A stretch of 64,000 bases of DNA from Pseudidiomarina terrestris (GTDB lineage: Bacteria; Pseudomonadota; Gammaproteobacteria; Enterobacterales; Alteromonadaceae): assembly GCF_030466405.1 (NCBI RefSeq), contig NZ_JAGGJF010000002.1, positions 1 to 64,000 on the forward strand, read 5' to 3'. Positions 27,706 through 37,695 of this stretch are shown in pieces; within the stretch, counting starts at the first letter, position 1, and each line of letters begins with the position of its first letter. The notes beneath the pieces were generated by a model. It did not search any database and was not told where the DNA came from. It was given only the letters and a program-made list of their open reading frames with translations. Both the position numbers and the translations under genes were made by a program.

Positions 27706-28694
27706 CAGAACGCCCCCCTGCTGCGGCGACCGGCTAATTTGGCCAGACACAGGACCAACAGCAATAGCAATGCTGCGCCGACAGGCCAGTAAAAGAGTTC
27801 GGTTTGTGGCCGTCGAAGTTGTTCATCCCCGGTGACCGGCTCATAGCGGTCGAGGGTTTCGTAGATGGCCTCCAGTTCCTCTGTACTGCGCGCTCTGAAG
27901 TACTCGCCACCCGTGGCCTCAGCAAGCCCGCGCAGCATGTCTTCGTCCAGATCCCGACTCGGATTAACTTTGCGTTGCCCGAAAAAACTGTCGACCAGGA
28001 CTTCTTCGGCGCCAACGCCAATGGCGTAAATTTTAACGCCGTAATAAGCAGCGAGTTGCCGTGCCTGTCCGGGGGATACATTACCGGCGGTATTCTGGCC
28101 ATCGGTCAGCAGGATCAATATCTTGTTCGACTGCTCGTTATCGCGAAAACGTTTCACCGCCAGCGCCACGGCATCGCCAATAGCAGTTCGCTCGCCGATC
28201 AAGCGCAACTGGGCTTCACTCAACAGTTGTTCAACGGTGCGCAAATCATAGGTAATGGGCGACTGCACATAAGCTGTGTCGGCAAATAAAATCAAGCCGA
28301 GCTTGTCGCCTTTGCGGCGGGTGATGAAGTCGCTGACGACATGTTTAACCATGGTCAGGCGATTCACTTCCTGGTTATCAATGCGCATGTCTGCGATTTC
28401 CATACTGCCGGAGAGATCCACTGCCAACACCATCTCCCGGGCCTCGCTGCGGATCTGTACGGGTTCGCCTAACCACTGTGGACGGCTGGCAGCGGCAACC
28501 AACAGCGTCCAGGTTAAAATAGCGAGCAGTGCTGACCACCACTGTCGTGCGGCCGGATCCGGTTGGCTGCTGGCCTGTGCCAAATGTGGCACACGCAGGG
28601 TTGAAAATTGCCGTTGTTGGGGGCGACGCAGCCACCACAATAGCGGGCCAAGTAACCAGGCCAGCGCTAACCATGGCCATCCGAATTCGATCAT
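27705..28694 (-). CDS. batA: BatA: membrane-anchored VWA protein
   Basis: 329 aa. Two membrane segments near the N-terminus (LALAWLLGPLLWWL; WSALLAILTWTLLVAAA) and one at the C-terminus (FYWPVGAALLLLLVLCLA) bracket a VWA domain with intact MIDAS residues (DLSGSM, later LLTDGQNTAG). It probably binds a protein ligand in a Mg-dependent way together with MoxR. It overlaps the DUF4381 gene by ATGA, so the operon is translationally coupled. Confidence 0.9.
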   Translation of the reverse strand: MIEFGWPWLALAWLLGPLLWWLRRPQQRQFSTLRVPHLAQASSQPDPAARQWWSALLAILTWTLLVAAASRPQWLGEPVQIRSEAREMVLAVDLSGSMEIADMRIDNQEVNRLTMVKHVVSDFITRRKGDKLGLILFADTAYVQSPITYDLRTVEQLLSEAQLRLIGERTAIGDAVALAVKRFRDNEQSNKILILLTDGQNTAGNVSPGQARQLAAYYGVKIYAIGVGAEEVLVDSFFGQRKVNPSRDLDEDMLRGLAEATGGEYFRARSTEELEAIYETLDRYEPVTGDEQLRRPQTELFYWPVGAALLLLLVLCLAKLAGRRSRGAF

Positions 28695-29176
28695 TTGGCC
28701 TCCTCAACAGTGAGCTGCGTCGAGGATGGCGGTAGTGCATGCATCATCCAGAAGCGGGCAAATTGATAATACTCGTTACGTAGGCGCGGGGCCTCGTCGT
28801 CAGTCGGTTGATAGGCCGCATGTTCCACCTCTACCAGTAGGTCGACAAAGCGCGCTGCCTGGGAAGAACTAAGTTGCTGCAGAAGGAAGTCACGCCATGC
28901 CGAGCCGGTAAGTCCTGCGATAGCGGGGCTGGGATAGTAACCCAAACACGCGCGTTTAAGCAGCAAAGTGGTGCTGTTCAAGGGCAGCAACGGGCTCAGT
29001 TGAGTGAGTGCTGCGCGGCGTACCCGCCGGCGCCGATAACTACGTACCGCCAACCAGGTGAGCAGGCCCACAGTAATGATTGATACCACCGCCAGCACGT
29101 ACCAGCCGGGCGCAAGCGGCCACCAGCTGGCGGCGGGCGGCAGGATAATATCGTGGAGTTGTTCAGGTGCTGTCAT
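28691..29176 (-). CDS. DUF4381 membrane protein
   Basis: 161 aa with one membrane span (GWYVLAVVSIITVGLLTWLAV, about 23-43), a basic stretch (RSYRRRRVRR) and a helical cytoplasmic domain. This matches DUF4381, found between DUF58 and BatA genes in many gammaproteobacteria; its function is unknown. Start ATG 29176 has GGAGG 7 nt upstream and overlaps the DUF58 stop by ATGA. Confidence 0.82.
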   Translation of the reverse strand: MTAPEQLHDIILPPAASWWPLAPGWYVLAVVSIITVGLLTWLAVRSYRRRRVRRAALTQLSPLLPLNSTTLLLKRACLGYYPSPAIAGLTGSAWRDFLLQQLSSSQAARFVDLLVEVEHAAYQPTDDEAPRLRNEYYQFARFWMMHALPPSSTQLTVEEAK

Positions 29177-30129
29177 CGCATGACCTCCGGCCACTGGTTC
29201 TCAATCGCATCGGCGGCACTGAACTGATGCAGCTCAAGGCTGAGCTGTTGCAAATTTTTGAGCAACTGCTGTTGTTGCTGCATGGCGTTATCCCGGTAGT
29301 GTTGCCGCGCAGCGTTGTCGCCAGCAGCAAAATGCCAGGATTTTCGGCCATCGGTCAGGGCCACGTCCTGCTGTTCCAGCTGCGCAGGCAGGGCGGTTTC
29401 AACTGGGTCCAGGCATTGCACCGCTTGCACTGAGCAGTGGCGCTGCAAGGACTGCAGCAAAGAGATGGTGTGTTCGGTAAATTGGGAAAAGTCACTTATC
29501 ACATGAATGATAGTCCCAGGTTTTGCGACTTGCTGCGCACGCTGCAATAAGCCATCAAGGACGGGTTCCGAAGTCTGCTGACCTTGTTGCCAGGCAGCCA
29601 GACTCTCGTTCTGCAACTCGACCAACGCATGCAGGATGCGCAATACCCCATGCTGTCTGCCTTGCGGCCGAACTTCCTGATGCCGTGCCGGATGACCAAT
29701 GAGGGCACCAACGCGATCACCGCGCTGGGAGGCCAGCCAGGCCATGGCTGCGGTAATATGGCAGGCCTGGACGCTTTTCAGTAGCAGCGCGCTGCCCAAA
29801 TGCATGCTATGGGTGAAGTCGACGATAAACATCACTGGCCGTTCCCGCTCTTCGCGGAACAGCTTGGTATGCGGTGTGCCGGTGCGTGCGGTGACCCGCC
29901 AGTCGATTGCCCGGACGTCGTCACCCGCCTGATAATGGCGCACTTCATCAAACTCCATGCCGCGGCCACGGGTCTTACTGAGTAATGCCCCGGTTTGTGC
30001 CTTGGGTGGATGCAGCCGGCGATGGCGGGCAAAGGCACCGATTTTGCTGCGGTAGTACATCAGTTCCGCAGTGCCGACTTGCACACCGTTACTATGCCAC
30101 TGCTGGAGCCATTCCTGCGTTTGCGTCAT
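29173..30129 (-). CDS. DUF58 domain protein
   Basis: 318 aa. The conserved DUF58 core RGRGMEFDEVRHYQAGDD and AIDWRVTARTG lies at about residues 55-90, followed by a VWA-like fold (VMFIVDFTHSM). Proteins of this family are nearly always encoded with MoxR ATPases and VWA proteins and are thought to act with them in maturation of envelope or metal-dependent complexes. Start could be the ATG at 30129 or a GTG 12 nt upstream that sits closer to AGAGG. Confidence 0.87.
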   Translation of the reverse strand: MTQTQEWLQQWHSNGVQVGTAELMYYRSKIGAFARHRRLHPPKAQTGALLSKTRGRGMEFDEVRHYQAGDDVRAIDWRVTARTGTPHTKLFREERERPVMFIVDFTHSMHLGSALLLKSVQACHITAAMAWLASQRGDRVGALIGHPARHQEVRPQGRQHGVLRILHALVELQNESLAAWQQGQQTSEPVLDGLLQRAQQVAKPGTIIHVISDFSQFTEHTISLLQSLQRHCSVQAVQCLDPVETALPAQLEQQDVALTDGRKSWHFAAGDNAARQHYRDNAMQQQQQLLKNLQQLSLELHQFSAADAIENQWPEVMR

Positions 30130-30196
30130 GTTTAGAATCACCGGCCTCTAGTGAGTTTTGGGATTAAGTTCAGGAGTTTGATACAACGTCATATGC

Positions 30197-31153
30197 TTAG
30201 GGTGTGGCAACCTCTTGTAGAATAACCTGCAGGACCTTGTCTGCGGTAATGCCATCAGCCTCAGCCTGATAGCTCAGAATAATACGATGTCGCATCACCA
30301 ACGGGAATACCGCCTGAATATCATCAGGAGTGACAAAATCACGTCCAGCCAGCCATGCTTTTGCGCGGGCGCAGCGATCCAGAGCAATGGTCGCCCGCGG
30401 ACTCGCACCGTAACTGAGCCAGCGCACCAGATCGTCATTGTAATGCTCAGGCTGACGTGAGGCGATGACCAGTTGCACAAGATAGTTCTCAACGGTCTCA
30501 TCCATAAAAATTTCGAGGACTTCTTTACGCGCTTTAAAAATATCGTTTTGTTGCAGCGGGGTTGGCATGGCCACTTCACCGTGGAGCTCTTCACCGCGGT
30601 TCAGGCGCAGAATATCAAGCTCGGTATCTGCCGCAGGGTAGTCGAGATTAAGCTGCATTAAGAAACGATCCAACTGCGCTTCGGGTAACGGATAAGTTCC
30701 TTCCTGCTCAAGTGGGTTCTGAGTGGCTAACACCATAAACAGCTCGGTTAGCGGATAGGTGGTTTGGCCAACGCTGATCTGGCGTTCGGCCATAGCTTCC
30801 AGCAACGCCGACTGTACTTTGGCCGGGGCGCGGTTAATCTCATCAGCAAGAATCACATTGTGAAACAGGGGACCCTTTTGAAAAACGAACTCACCGGTCT
30901 CTGGGCGGTAGATGTCGGTACCGGTTAAATCCGCAGGGAGCAAATCAGGGGTGAACTGAATCCGGTGGAAATCCCCTTCAATACCTTTTGCCAAAGCATT
31001 TACAGCTCGCGTTTTGGCTAATCCTGGTGGACCTTCAACCAGTAAATGGCCGTCGGCAAGCACCGCAATGAGCAAACTTTCGGTGAACTCTGGTTGCCCT
31101 AAAACTTGGCTATCCAGGTAATTGCGTAGGCTTTGAAACTGTTCAGCAGCCAT
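30197..31153 (-). CDS. MoxR family AAA+ ATPase
   Basis: 318 aa. Walker A EGPPGLAKT, Walker B region (VILADEINRAPAKVQSALLEAM), sensor 1 ATQNPLEQEGTYPLPEAQLDRF and the MoxR C-terminal helical lid. First gene of the MoxR-DUF58-DUF4381-BatA-BatBC-BatD operon, where it likely remodels the VWA partners with ATP. AGAGG precedes the ATG. Confidence 0.93.
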   Translation of the reverse strand: MAAEQFQSLRNYLDSQVLGQPEFTESLLIAVLADGHLLVEGPPGLAKTRAVNALAKGIEGDFHRIQFTPDLLPADLTGTDIYRPETGEFVFQKGPLFHNVILADEINRAPAKVQSALLEAMAERQISVGQTTYPLTELFMVLATQNPLEQEGTYPLPEAQLDRFLMQLNLDYPAADTELDILRLNRGEELHGEVAMPTPLQQNDIFKARKEVLEIFMDETVENYLVQLVIASRQPEHYNDDLVRWLSYGASPRATIALDRCARAKAWLAGRDFVTPDDIQAVFPLVMRHRIILSYQAEADGITADKVLQVILQEVATP

Positions 31154-31256
31154 GTTGACCTCTAAAGTGGTAGCGTGTGTCTATACTCTAATATGCACTG
31201 TACCGAAAACAAGAGTTTAATTCTTGGGATGAACCCGCTAAAATTTGTAATAAACT

Positions 31257-31273
31257 ATGAGGTCAGACCAGAT
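31257..31273 (+). promoter_or_regulatory. FadR-like operator upstream of fadI
   Basis: The 17-mer ATGAGGTCAGACCAGAT agrees with the E. coli fadB FadR site at 13 of 17 positions by my comparison from memory, and has the GGTC-N-GACC core. It lies 39 nt before the fadI start, where a repressor would block transcription when long-chain acyl-CoA is absent. Confidence 0.55.
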
Positions 31274-31311
31274 TAGAGATGACCCAATTCACCGAACAGA
31301 GGTAGTTGAAC

Positions 31312-32622
31312 ATGACGTCACGTCAGCAATTGACAACCGCAACAGGTGACCGCATTGCTGTGGTTGCTGGCTTGCGCACACCGTTTGCCAAGCAAGCGAG
31401 TTACTTTCACGGCATTCCAGCGCTTGATCTTGGCAAAATGGTTGTCCAGGAAATGCTCAATCGTTATGGGCTGGAAGGCAAAGAAGTAGAACAGCTGGTT
31501 TTCGGCCAGGTGGTGCAAATGCCGTCTGCTCCTAACATTGCCCGGGAAATCGTTCTGGGTACCAGTTTACCTGTCAGCACTGATGCTTATAGCGTCTCCC
31601 GCGCCTGCGCAACCAGCTTTCAATCTACAGTGAATATTGTCGAGAGTATGTTGGCCGGTAATATCAGTGTGGGTATCGCTGGCGGAGCTGACTCTTCGTC
31701 GGTGTTACCGATTGGCGTTACCCGCAAGCTTGCGATTGCTCTGGTGGATTTGAACAAGGCGCGGACCTTGGGCCAGCGCCTCGCGATTCTGAAGCGCTTG
31801 CGCTTTAAAGATTTGGCTCCGGTGCCGCCGGCGATTGCCGAGTACAGCACCGGTCTCACCATGGGGGAGACTGCTGAACAGATGGCGAAAAGCCACGATA
31901 TCAGCCGCGCCGACCAGGATGCATTAGCACATCGCTCGCACTCACTGGCCCATGAAGCCTGGGAAGCGGACAAGCTGAAAGATGAAGTCATGACCGCCTA
32001 TGCTGAACCCTATAAGGATTTTCTGAAGCGCGACAATACCATTCGTAGTGACAGCAAGCTGGACGGTTATGCCAAACTCAAACCTGTATTTGATCGCAAA
32101 CATGGTTCTGTTACGGCCGCCAACAGCACACCGTTAACCGATGGCGCCGCTGCGGTACTGCTGATGACAGAGAGCAAGGCCAAAGCGCTTGGCTATGAAG
32201 TGCTGGGTTATATTAAGAGCTATGCCTTTAGTGCGATCGGAGTAGAGAAAGACATGCTGATGGGACCTTCTTATTCGACCCCCATCGCGCTGGACCGTGC
32301 TGGCATGAAGCTGTCTGATCTTGACTTAATCGATATGCATGAGGCCTTTGCAGCCCAGACGCTGGCGAATGTCAAAATGTTGGGCAGTAAGAAGTTTGCC
32401 GAAGAAAAACTTGGCCGCAGTGAAGCCATCGGCGAGATCGATATGGATAAGTTTAATGTGCTTGGCGGCTCGATCGCTTACGGTCACCCGTTCGCAGCGA
32501 CCGGTGCACGGATGATTACGCAAACCTTAAATGAGCTTAAGCGCCGAGGTGGCGGAACCGCTCTGACCACGGCATGTGCCGCTGGTGGTTTAGGTGCAGC
32601 AATGATTTTGGAGAGTAACTAA
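31312..32622 (+). CDS. fadI: 3-ketoacyl-CoA thiolase FadI
   Basis: Last step of beta-oxidation: cleaves 3-ketoacyl-CoA with CoA to acetyl-CoA and a shortened acyl-CoA. 436 aa, the same as E. coli FadI, starting at ATG 31312 (GAGG 9 nt upstream). Active-site Cys in [12 protein letters not shown], the [16 protein letters not shown] motif with catalytic His and the terminal [12 protein letters not shown]ys motif are present. The high similarity to FadI rather than FadA includes the [14 protein letters not shown] insert. Its TAA overlaps the fadJ ATG by one base. Confidence 0.96.
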   Translation: MTSRQQLTTATGDRIAVVAGLRTPFAKQASYFHGIPALDLGKMVVQEMLNRYGLEGKEVEQLVFGQVVQMPSAPNIAREIVLGTSLPVSTDAYSVSRACATSFQSTVNIVESMLAGNISVGIAGGADSSSVLPIGVTRKLAIALVDLNKARTLGQRLAILKRLRFKDLAPVPPAIAEYSTGLTMGETAEQMAKSHDISRADQDALAHRSHSLAHEAWEADKLKDEVMTAYAEPYKDFLKRDNTIRSDSKLDGYAKLKPVFDRKHGSVTAANSTPLTDGAAAVLLMTESKAKALGYEVLGYIKSYAFSAIGVEKDMLMGPSYSTPIALDRAGMKLSDLDLIDMHEAFAAQTLANVKMLGSKKFAEEKLGRSEAIGEIDMDKFNVLGGSIAYGHPFAATGARMITQTLNELKRRGGGTALTTACAAGGLGAAMILESN

Positions 32623-34754
32623 TGAGTGATACGCAACGCGCATTTAGCCTGGAAACCCGTGACGACGGCGTCGCGGTCATTCATATTGACGTGCCCGGTG
32701 AGTCAATGAATACCCTCAAAGCGAGTTTTGCTGATGAGGTCATTGACGTACTGGAAAAACTCGAGCAGCTGTCCACTCTCAAAGGTGTGGTGGTGATCAG
32801 TGATAAGCCCGGCTCCTTTGTGGCCGGCGCTGATATCAGCATGATTGATGACTGCGACACTGCCGCCGATGCAGAAAGTCTGGCGCGGCAGGGGCAGGCA
32901 ATGTTTGATCGCATTGAGCAACTTAAGGTTCCAGTCGTCGCAGCCATTGATGGTGCTTGTCTTGGCGGTGGTCTGGAGTTAGCTATGGCATGTCATTATC
33001 GAATCTGCACCGACAGCGATAAAACTAAGCTGGGGCTGCCGGAAGTTAAGCTGGGTTTATTACCCGGCTCCGGCGGTACGCAACGCCTGCCGCGACTCAT
33101 TGGTTTGCAAAAAGCGTTACCACTGATTTTGCAGGGGAAAGAGTTGCGAGCAAAACAAGCGAAGAAGCAGGGCATTGTTGACGAAATCGTGCCGGCGAGT
33201 ATTTTGCTGGAGGCGGCAGTAGAAAAGACCCTGAACAGCAAGGCTAAAGTGCAGAAAGTTAAACTCAGCCTGTTTAACAAGGCGCTTGAACGCACTCCGC
33301 CCGGGCGTAAGCTGATCTTCAAAAAGGCTCGCGAACAAGCACAGTCCAAAGGTAAGGGGAATTACCCGGCATTGGATAAAATTATCGATACCATTGCTTA
33401 TGGTGCAGAACACGGCTTTAGCGAAGGCCTGGAGTACGAAGCACGCCAGTTTGGCGAACTGGCAATGACGCCCGAGTCGAAGCAACTGCGTGGCATTTTC
33501 TTTGCCACAACGGCAATGAAGAAAGAAACCGGTGCCGGCGATACCAAACCCGGCAAACTCGACCGTATTGGTGTGCTGGGCGGTGGACTGATGGGCGGCG
33601 GTATTGCTTACGTAACAGCGATAAAAGCTGAACTGCCGGCACGTATTAAGGACATTGAGGAGCAGGGCATTGCGCACGCGCTGAAATACAGCTACGACTT
33701 GTTAAACAAGAAAGTAAAGCGCAAGCATATGCGTCGCGCTGAGCTGGAAAAGTCCATGTTGAGGCTTAGCGGCTCACTTGACTACAGTGGTTTCGAGCGG
33801 GTCGATCTGGTGATTGAGGCGGTGTTCGAAGATCTCGAACTGAAGCAGAAGATGGTCGCGGATATTGAGTCTGTTGCGCCGGAGCATGTGATTTTTGCCA
33901 CCAACACCTCAAGTCTGCCCATTACGCAAATTGCGGCAAAAGCAAAACGTCCGCAGAATGTAATTGGTTTACATTACTTTTCGCCGGTTGATAAAATGCC
34001 TCTGGCGGAAATTATTACCCACGAGAAAACTTCGGCAGAAACCATCGCGACAACGGTTAAGCTGGCGAAGAAACAGGGCAAAACGCCAATTGTTGTGAAA
34101 GATGGTGCAGGTTTCTATGTCAACCGTATCCTGGCGCCGTACATGAACGAGGCTGCTCGTCTGGTGTTAGGTGGCGAGCCTATTGATGACGTTGACAAAG
34201 CCCTGGTGAAGTTCGGCTTCCCGGTGGGGCCAATGAAATTGATGGATGAAGTGGGGATTGACGTTGCTGCAAAGGTCGCGCCGATTATGGCTGATGAGCT
34301 TGGCGACAGATTCCGTGCTCCGGATGCCTTCTCGAAGCTGCTGGATGATGATCGCAAGGGTAAGAAGAATAAGAAAGGATTTTATGCTTACGGCGATAAA
34401 GCATCGGGTAAGGATGTTGATACCAGTGTTTACTCTCTGTTAGGCGTGCAGCCTGATAGCAAGCTGACAGCAACAGAAATGGCTCAGCGTACGGTCTTCC
34501 TGATGCTTAACGAGGCGGTCTACTGCCTGGCTGAAGAGATCATCAGAAGTCCGCGTGACGGCGATATAGGGGCTATTTACGGTATTGGTTTTCCACCATT
34601 CCGCGGTGGACCGTTCCGCTACATGGATAGTCTCGGTTGTGCGGAAGTCGTTGGTCAGTTGCGCGCTTATGCAAAGCAACATGGCGAACGTTACGAGCCG
34701 GCGCCATTGTTAGTTGAAATGGCGGAAGAAGGCCGCACGTTCTATCAAGATTAA
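32622..34754 (+). CDS. fadJ: Fatty acid oxidation multifunctional enzyme FadJ
   Basis: Enoyl-CoA hydratase and 3-hydroxyacyl-CoA dehydrogenase in one 710-aa chain; forms the trifunctional complex with FadI. The N-terminal crotonase domain has GSFVAGADI and the [14 protein letters not shown] and [22 protein letters not shown] signatures; the dehydrogenase part has the NAD fold [34 protein letters not shown] and the [12 protein letters not shown] region. Slightly shorter than E. coli FadJ (714 aa). Confidence 0.96.
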   Translation: MSDTQRAFSLETRDDGVAVIHIDVPGESMNTLKASFADEVIDVLEKLEQLSTLKGVVVISDKPGSFVAGADISMIDDCDTAADAESLARQGQAMFDRIEQLKVPVVAAIDGACLGGGLELAMACHYRICTDSDKTKLGLPEVKLGLLPGSGGTQRLPRLIGLQKALPLILQGKELRAKQAKKQGIVDEIVPASILLEAAVEKTLNSKAKVQKVKLSLFNKALERTPPGRKLIFKKAREQAQSKGKGNYPALDKIIDTIAYGAEHGFSEGLEYEARQFGELAMTPESKQLRGIFFATTAMKKETGAGDTKPGKLDRIGVLGGGLMGGGIAYVTAIKAELPARIKDIEEQGIAHALKYSYDLLNKKVKRKHMRRAELEKSMLRLSGSLDYSGFERVDLVIEAVFEDLELKQKMVADIESVAPEHVIFATNTSSLPITQIAAKAKRPQNVIGLHYFSPVDKMPLAEIITHEKTSAETIATTVKLAKKQGKTPIVVKDGAGFYVNRILAPYMNEAARLVLGGEPIDDVDKALVKFGFPVGPMKLMDEVGIDVAAKVAPIMADELGDRFRAPDAFSKLLDDDRKGKKNKKGFYAYGDKASGKDVDTSVYSLLGVQPDSKLTATEMAQRTVFLMLNEAVYCLAEEIIRSPRDGDIGAIYGIGFPPFRGGPFRYMDSLGCAEVVGQLRAYAKQHGERYEPAPLLVEMAEEGRTFYQD

Positions 34755-34818
34755 GTTGTTGTAGCCGTTGGCGGTGCTCGTATGAGGGCACCGTCAGGGG
34801 TTAACTTAGGAGGTTATT

Positions 34819-35016
34819 GTGCTACTCGCGCTGTGTTGTTTGTTGTCTGCGCTGATACTTTATGTTCAAGCTTTGAAAAATGCTATGGCAGCGAAACGCT
34901 GGGCTGTTGCTGGATTACTGTTAGGCCCTATCGTACTGCCACTGTTTATCTCTCAGAAACGTCTTACCTTAATGCGCGCTTTAGGGCGTGACCACGTATT
35001 CTGGCAGCCGCGTTAA
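34819..35016 (+). CDS. Small membrane protein of unknown function
   Basis: 65 aa from a GTG with an excellent TAGGAGGT Shine-Dalgarno 6 nt upstream. Two hydrophobic segments (residues 1-18 and about 27-45) separated by a short basic turn (KNAMAAKR), then a basic C-terminus. The stop overlaps the convergent stop of the GGDEF-EAL gene by 3 nt. I do not recognise the family; the position 64 nt after fadJ suggests read-through from fadIJ. Confidence 0.65.
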   Translation: MLLALCCLLSALILYVQALKNAMAAKRWAVAGLLLGPIVLPLFISQKRLTLMRALGRDHVFWQPR

Positions 35017-37610
35017 TCTTTGGTTGCCCCAGCGAGAGTCGTTGCGATGTGAGCAAGGAAGTGTTCACGTCGTAGTGGCTGGGCGAATAAAAAGCCCTGC
35101 GCGAACTCGCAGTCCAGTGTACTCAGTGTCGACGCCTGCTCATGGTTCACGACGCCCTCTGCGACGACATCGAGGCCCAGATTGTGCGCCATAGCGACGA
35201 TAGAGGCGACCATGTTGCGGTCTCGTTCTGCACCATTGATGTCGTCAATAAAGGCCTTATCAATCTTAAGCGTCTGGATAGGGAAACGTTTCAGATAGGC
35301 CAGCGAAGAGTACCCTGTGCCAAAGTCGTCCAGTGCCAGATGAATGCCGCAATTGTTGAGTTCGGTCATGATTTCTATGGCATGTTCCGGATCATCCATC
35401 ACCACGCCCTCGGTGATCTCCAACTCAAGGTGCTCAGGAGCTAAGCCTTCTTCTTTCAGGATACCCATAATATGTTTGGCGAGATCAGGCTGTAAGAACT
35501 GTTTCGCTGACAGGTTTACTGCCACCCGGCCCTGCACGGCGCCGGCCTCAACCCATTCACGCATATCGCGACAGGTTTGGCGTAACACGCGATCACCAAC
35601 TTCGATGATAAGGCCTGTTTCTTCGGCGAGCGGAATAAACTCAGCAGGACTTATCACGCCGCTATCCGGTATTTCGAGACGGACCAGCGCTTCCAGACCG
35701 ACAAATTTGTTGGTGCGCAGTGACACTTTCGGCTGGTAATGAACCTGCAAGTAATTATTGCGCAGGGCTTGGCGTAGCTGATTCTCGACTTGCAGCCGGC
35801 GCACTGCGTTCTTATTCATGGACTCGTTAAAGAACTGGTAGGTATTACCGCCGCGATTTTTCGCGTGATACATGGCGGTATCGGCGTTTTGCAGTAATTC
35901 CTGTGACGACTGGCCATCGTTGGGATAAACCACAATACCTATCGAGCTGCTCACCACGATGTCATGGCCGCTGATATGGAAAGGCTGTGCCAGACATTCA
36001 AGGATGCGCTTCGCTGTTGAGGTGATAATCCGCACATCAGCAGTATCTTCAAGAATTAAATTAAACTCGTCGCCACCTAACCGGTAGAACGTATCCTGCG
36101 GGCGGCCGACCTCAGCGACACGCTCGGCCACGTGCATCAGCAAGTGGTCGCCAATCTCATGGCCGAGAGAGTCATTAATCTTTTTGAAATCATCCAGATC
36201 GAAAAGCAACAGGGCATGCATGATACGTTTGCGTACCAGATTCGAATGACTCACCTGAAAATAAGAACGGTTAGGCAGACCCGTCAGGGTGTCGGTGTTG
36301 GACAATCGGCGTAGTTCACGTTCTGCATTCTTGCGATCGGTAATATCCGAGAAGGTTGCCACGTAATAGGAGATTTCATTACTGTCATCGAAGATAGCGT
36401 CGAAAGTGAGCTCCATCTGATAAACGGTGCCATCTTTGCGTAAGTCCTCAATTTCACCGTGCCAGGTGCCATGTTGTTGCACCATTTGCTTGATTTGATT
36501 GAGATAATCAGGGCTGTACAGGCTAAGCTTCAGGGTATGGCCGAGCATATCGTCGCGGCGATAACCGGTAATCTTACTGAAGGACTGATTGGTTTCGACG
36601 ACCTGGAACTGATGATCGTATATGCACACCCCATCGGAGATGTTGGTAATCGATGCTGCAAGCATTTTTAGTCGCTCTTCAGCGGTCACCAGCGGAGTGA
36701 TATCTTTTAAAGTACCGGTCATACGCGCAGGCTGCTGCTGGTCGTCATAGGCGACGATCTTGCCGCGGTCGAGAACCCACATCCAGCCTTTATCGGTAGC
36801 CACTCTATAGGTTTGCTCATAATGATCGGTACGGCCATCGAGGTAGTCTCGCAGGGCGCGTTGAACTTTGCGTAGATCAGATTCGTGGATGTTCGATGCG
36901 GCGGTCTCAAATACCTCGCGAATGCCATCTTGCGGGAAGCACTTGAGTTGTCTCCAGGTGTTATGGCGGTGCAGCTTGTTGGCTGCGATCTGCCAATCCC
37001 AAAGCTGGTCGCCACTGCCCCAGAGACTCAGCTTAAGACGCTCTTCACTGTCGCGTAGTAAGTGAATGGCTTGTCGCCTTGCGCCGAGAATGGTTCCAAA
37101 GGCAAGCAGCAGCCCCAGCAATAGGGCAACGTAAATAGCAATTGCCCAGGGTGAGAGCCAGACGGGACTTGCAACTGCAACATCCAGGGTTCGCTCGCCG
37201 AGCCAGGTTTCACCGTTAGGGGAGGCCTGCACCATAAAAGTATAAGCGCCAAATCCGAGGTTGGTATAGGTTGCCCGCCGGTAATCGGCATCGGTGTAAA
37301 TCCACTCTTTATCGAATCCATCGAGTTTGTAACGATAGTAAAGTTTTTGCGCGGCTGGCGCATAAGGCGCGCCAAACTCGATGGTCAGGGGCTGGTCGAG
37401 TCTGGGCAGGTACAGGTTTTCGGCGCTGTAGAGCTGAGCGCGGTTACGTTCATCGAGCTCGTTAGCATTAACAGGTTTGTTTGCAACACGAAGCGTGATC
37501 AGCTCAACACGCCAGTCGTCTGCACTTACTTGCGCAGCTACCGGAGCGATAAGCGACAAGAACAAAAGCCCTGTCAACCACCACTTTATCAATTGTGTAT
37601 TGAAACGCAC
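35013..37610 (-). CDS. Membrane-bound sensor with Y_Y_Y, PAS, GGDEF and EAL domains
   Basis: 865 aa. Signal peptide (about 1-27), a periplasmic three-Tyr domain (YYRYKLDGFDKEWIYTDADYRRATYTNLGFGAYTF, around 90-130), one membrane span (AIAIYVALLLGLLLAFGTILG), two PAS domains, an intact GGDEF (LGGDEF, near 510) with canonical I-site RPQD, and an intact EAL (LEALVRLE, near 638). It can in principle make and break c-di-GMP. Homologous sensors usually carry a long beta-propeller before the Y_Y_Y domain; here that part is absent. GTG start at 37610 with AGGA upstream. The gene stands alone. Confidence 0.9.
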   Translation of the reverse strand: MRFNTQLIKWWLTGLLFLSLIAPVAAQVSADDWRVELITLRVANKPVNANELDERNRAQLYSAENLYLPRLDQPLTIEFGAPYAPAAQKLYYRYKLDGFDKEWIYTDADYRRATYTNLGFGAYTFMVQASPNGETWLGERTLDVAVASPVWLSPWAIAIYVALLLGLLLAFGTILGARRQAIHLLRDSEERLKLSLWGSGDQLWDWQIAANKLHRHNTWRQLKCFPQDGIREVFETAASNIHESDLRKVQRALRDYLDGRTDHYEQTYRVATDKGWMWVLDRGKIVAYDDQQQPARMTGTLKDITPLVTAEERLKMLAASITNISDGVCIYDHQFQVVETNQSFSKITGYRRDDMLGHTLKLSLYSPDYLNQIKQMVQQHGTWHGEIEDLRKDGTVYQMELTFDAIFDDSNEISYYVATFSDITDRKNAERELRRLSNTDTLTGLPNRSYFQVSHSNLVRKRIMHALLLFDLDDFKKINDSLGHEIGDHLLMHVAERVAEVGRPQDTFYRLGGDEFNLILEDTADVRIITSTAKRILECLAQPFHISGHDIVVSSSIGIVVYPNDGQSSQELLQNADTAMYHAKNRGGNTYQFFNESMNKNAVRRLQVENQLRQALRNNYLQVHYQPKVSLRTNKFVGLEALVRLEIPDSGVISPAEFIPLAEETGLIIEVGDRVLRQTCRDMREWVEAGAVQGRVAVNLSAKQFLQPDLAKHIMGILKEEGLAPEHLELEITEGVVMDDPEHAIEIMTELNNCGIHLALDDFGTGYSSLAYLKRFPIQTLKIDKAFIDDINGAERDRNMVASIVAMAHNLGLDVVAEGVVNHEQASTLSTLDCEFAQGFLFAQPLRREHFLAHIATTLAGATKD

Positions 37611-37695
37611 GTGTCATCCTGTTGTTGGGTTGCGTTCGGGCACAACTCTTATTTTTGTTATATATCCGTCAAGTTAAACAATAAACGCGCCGCTG

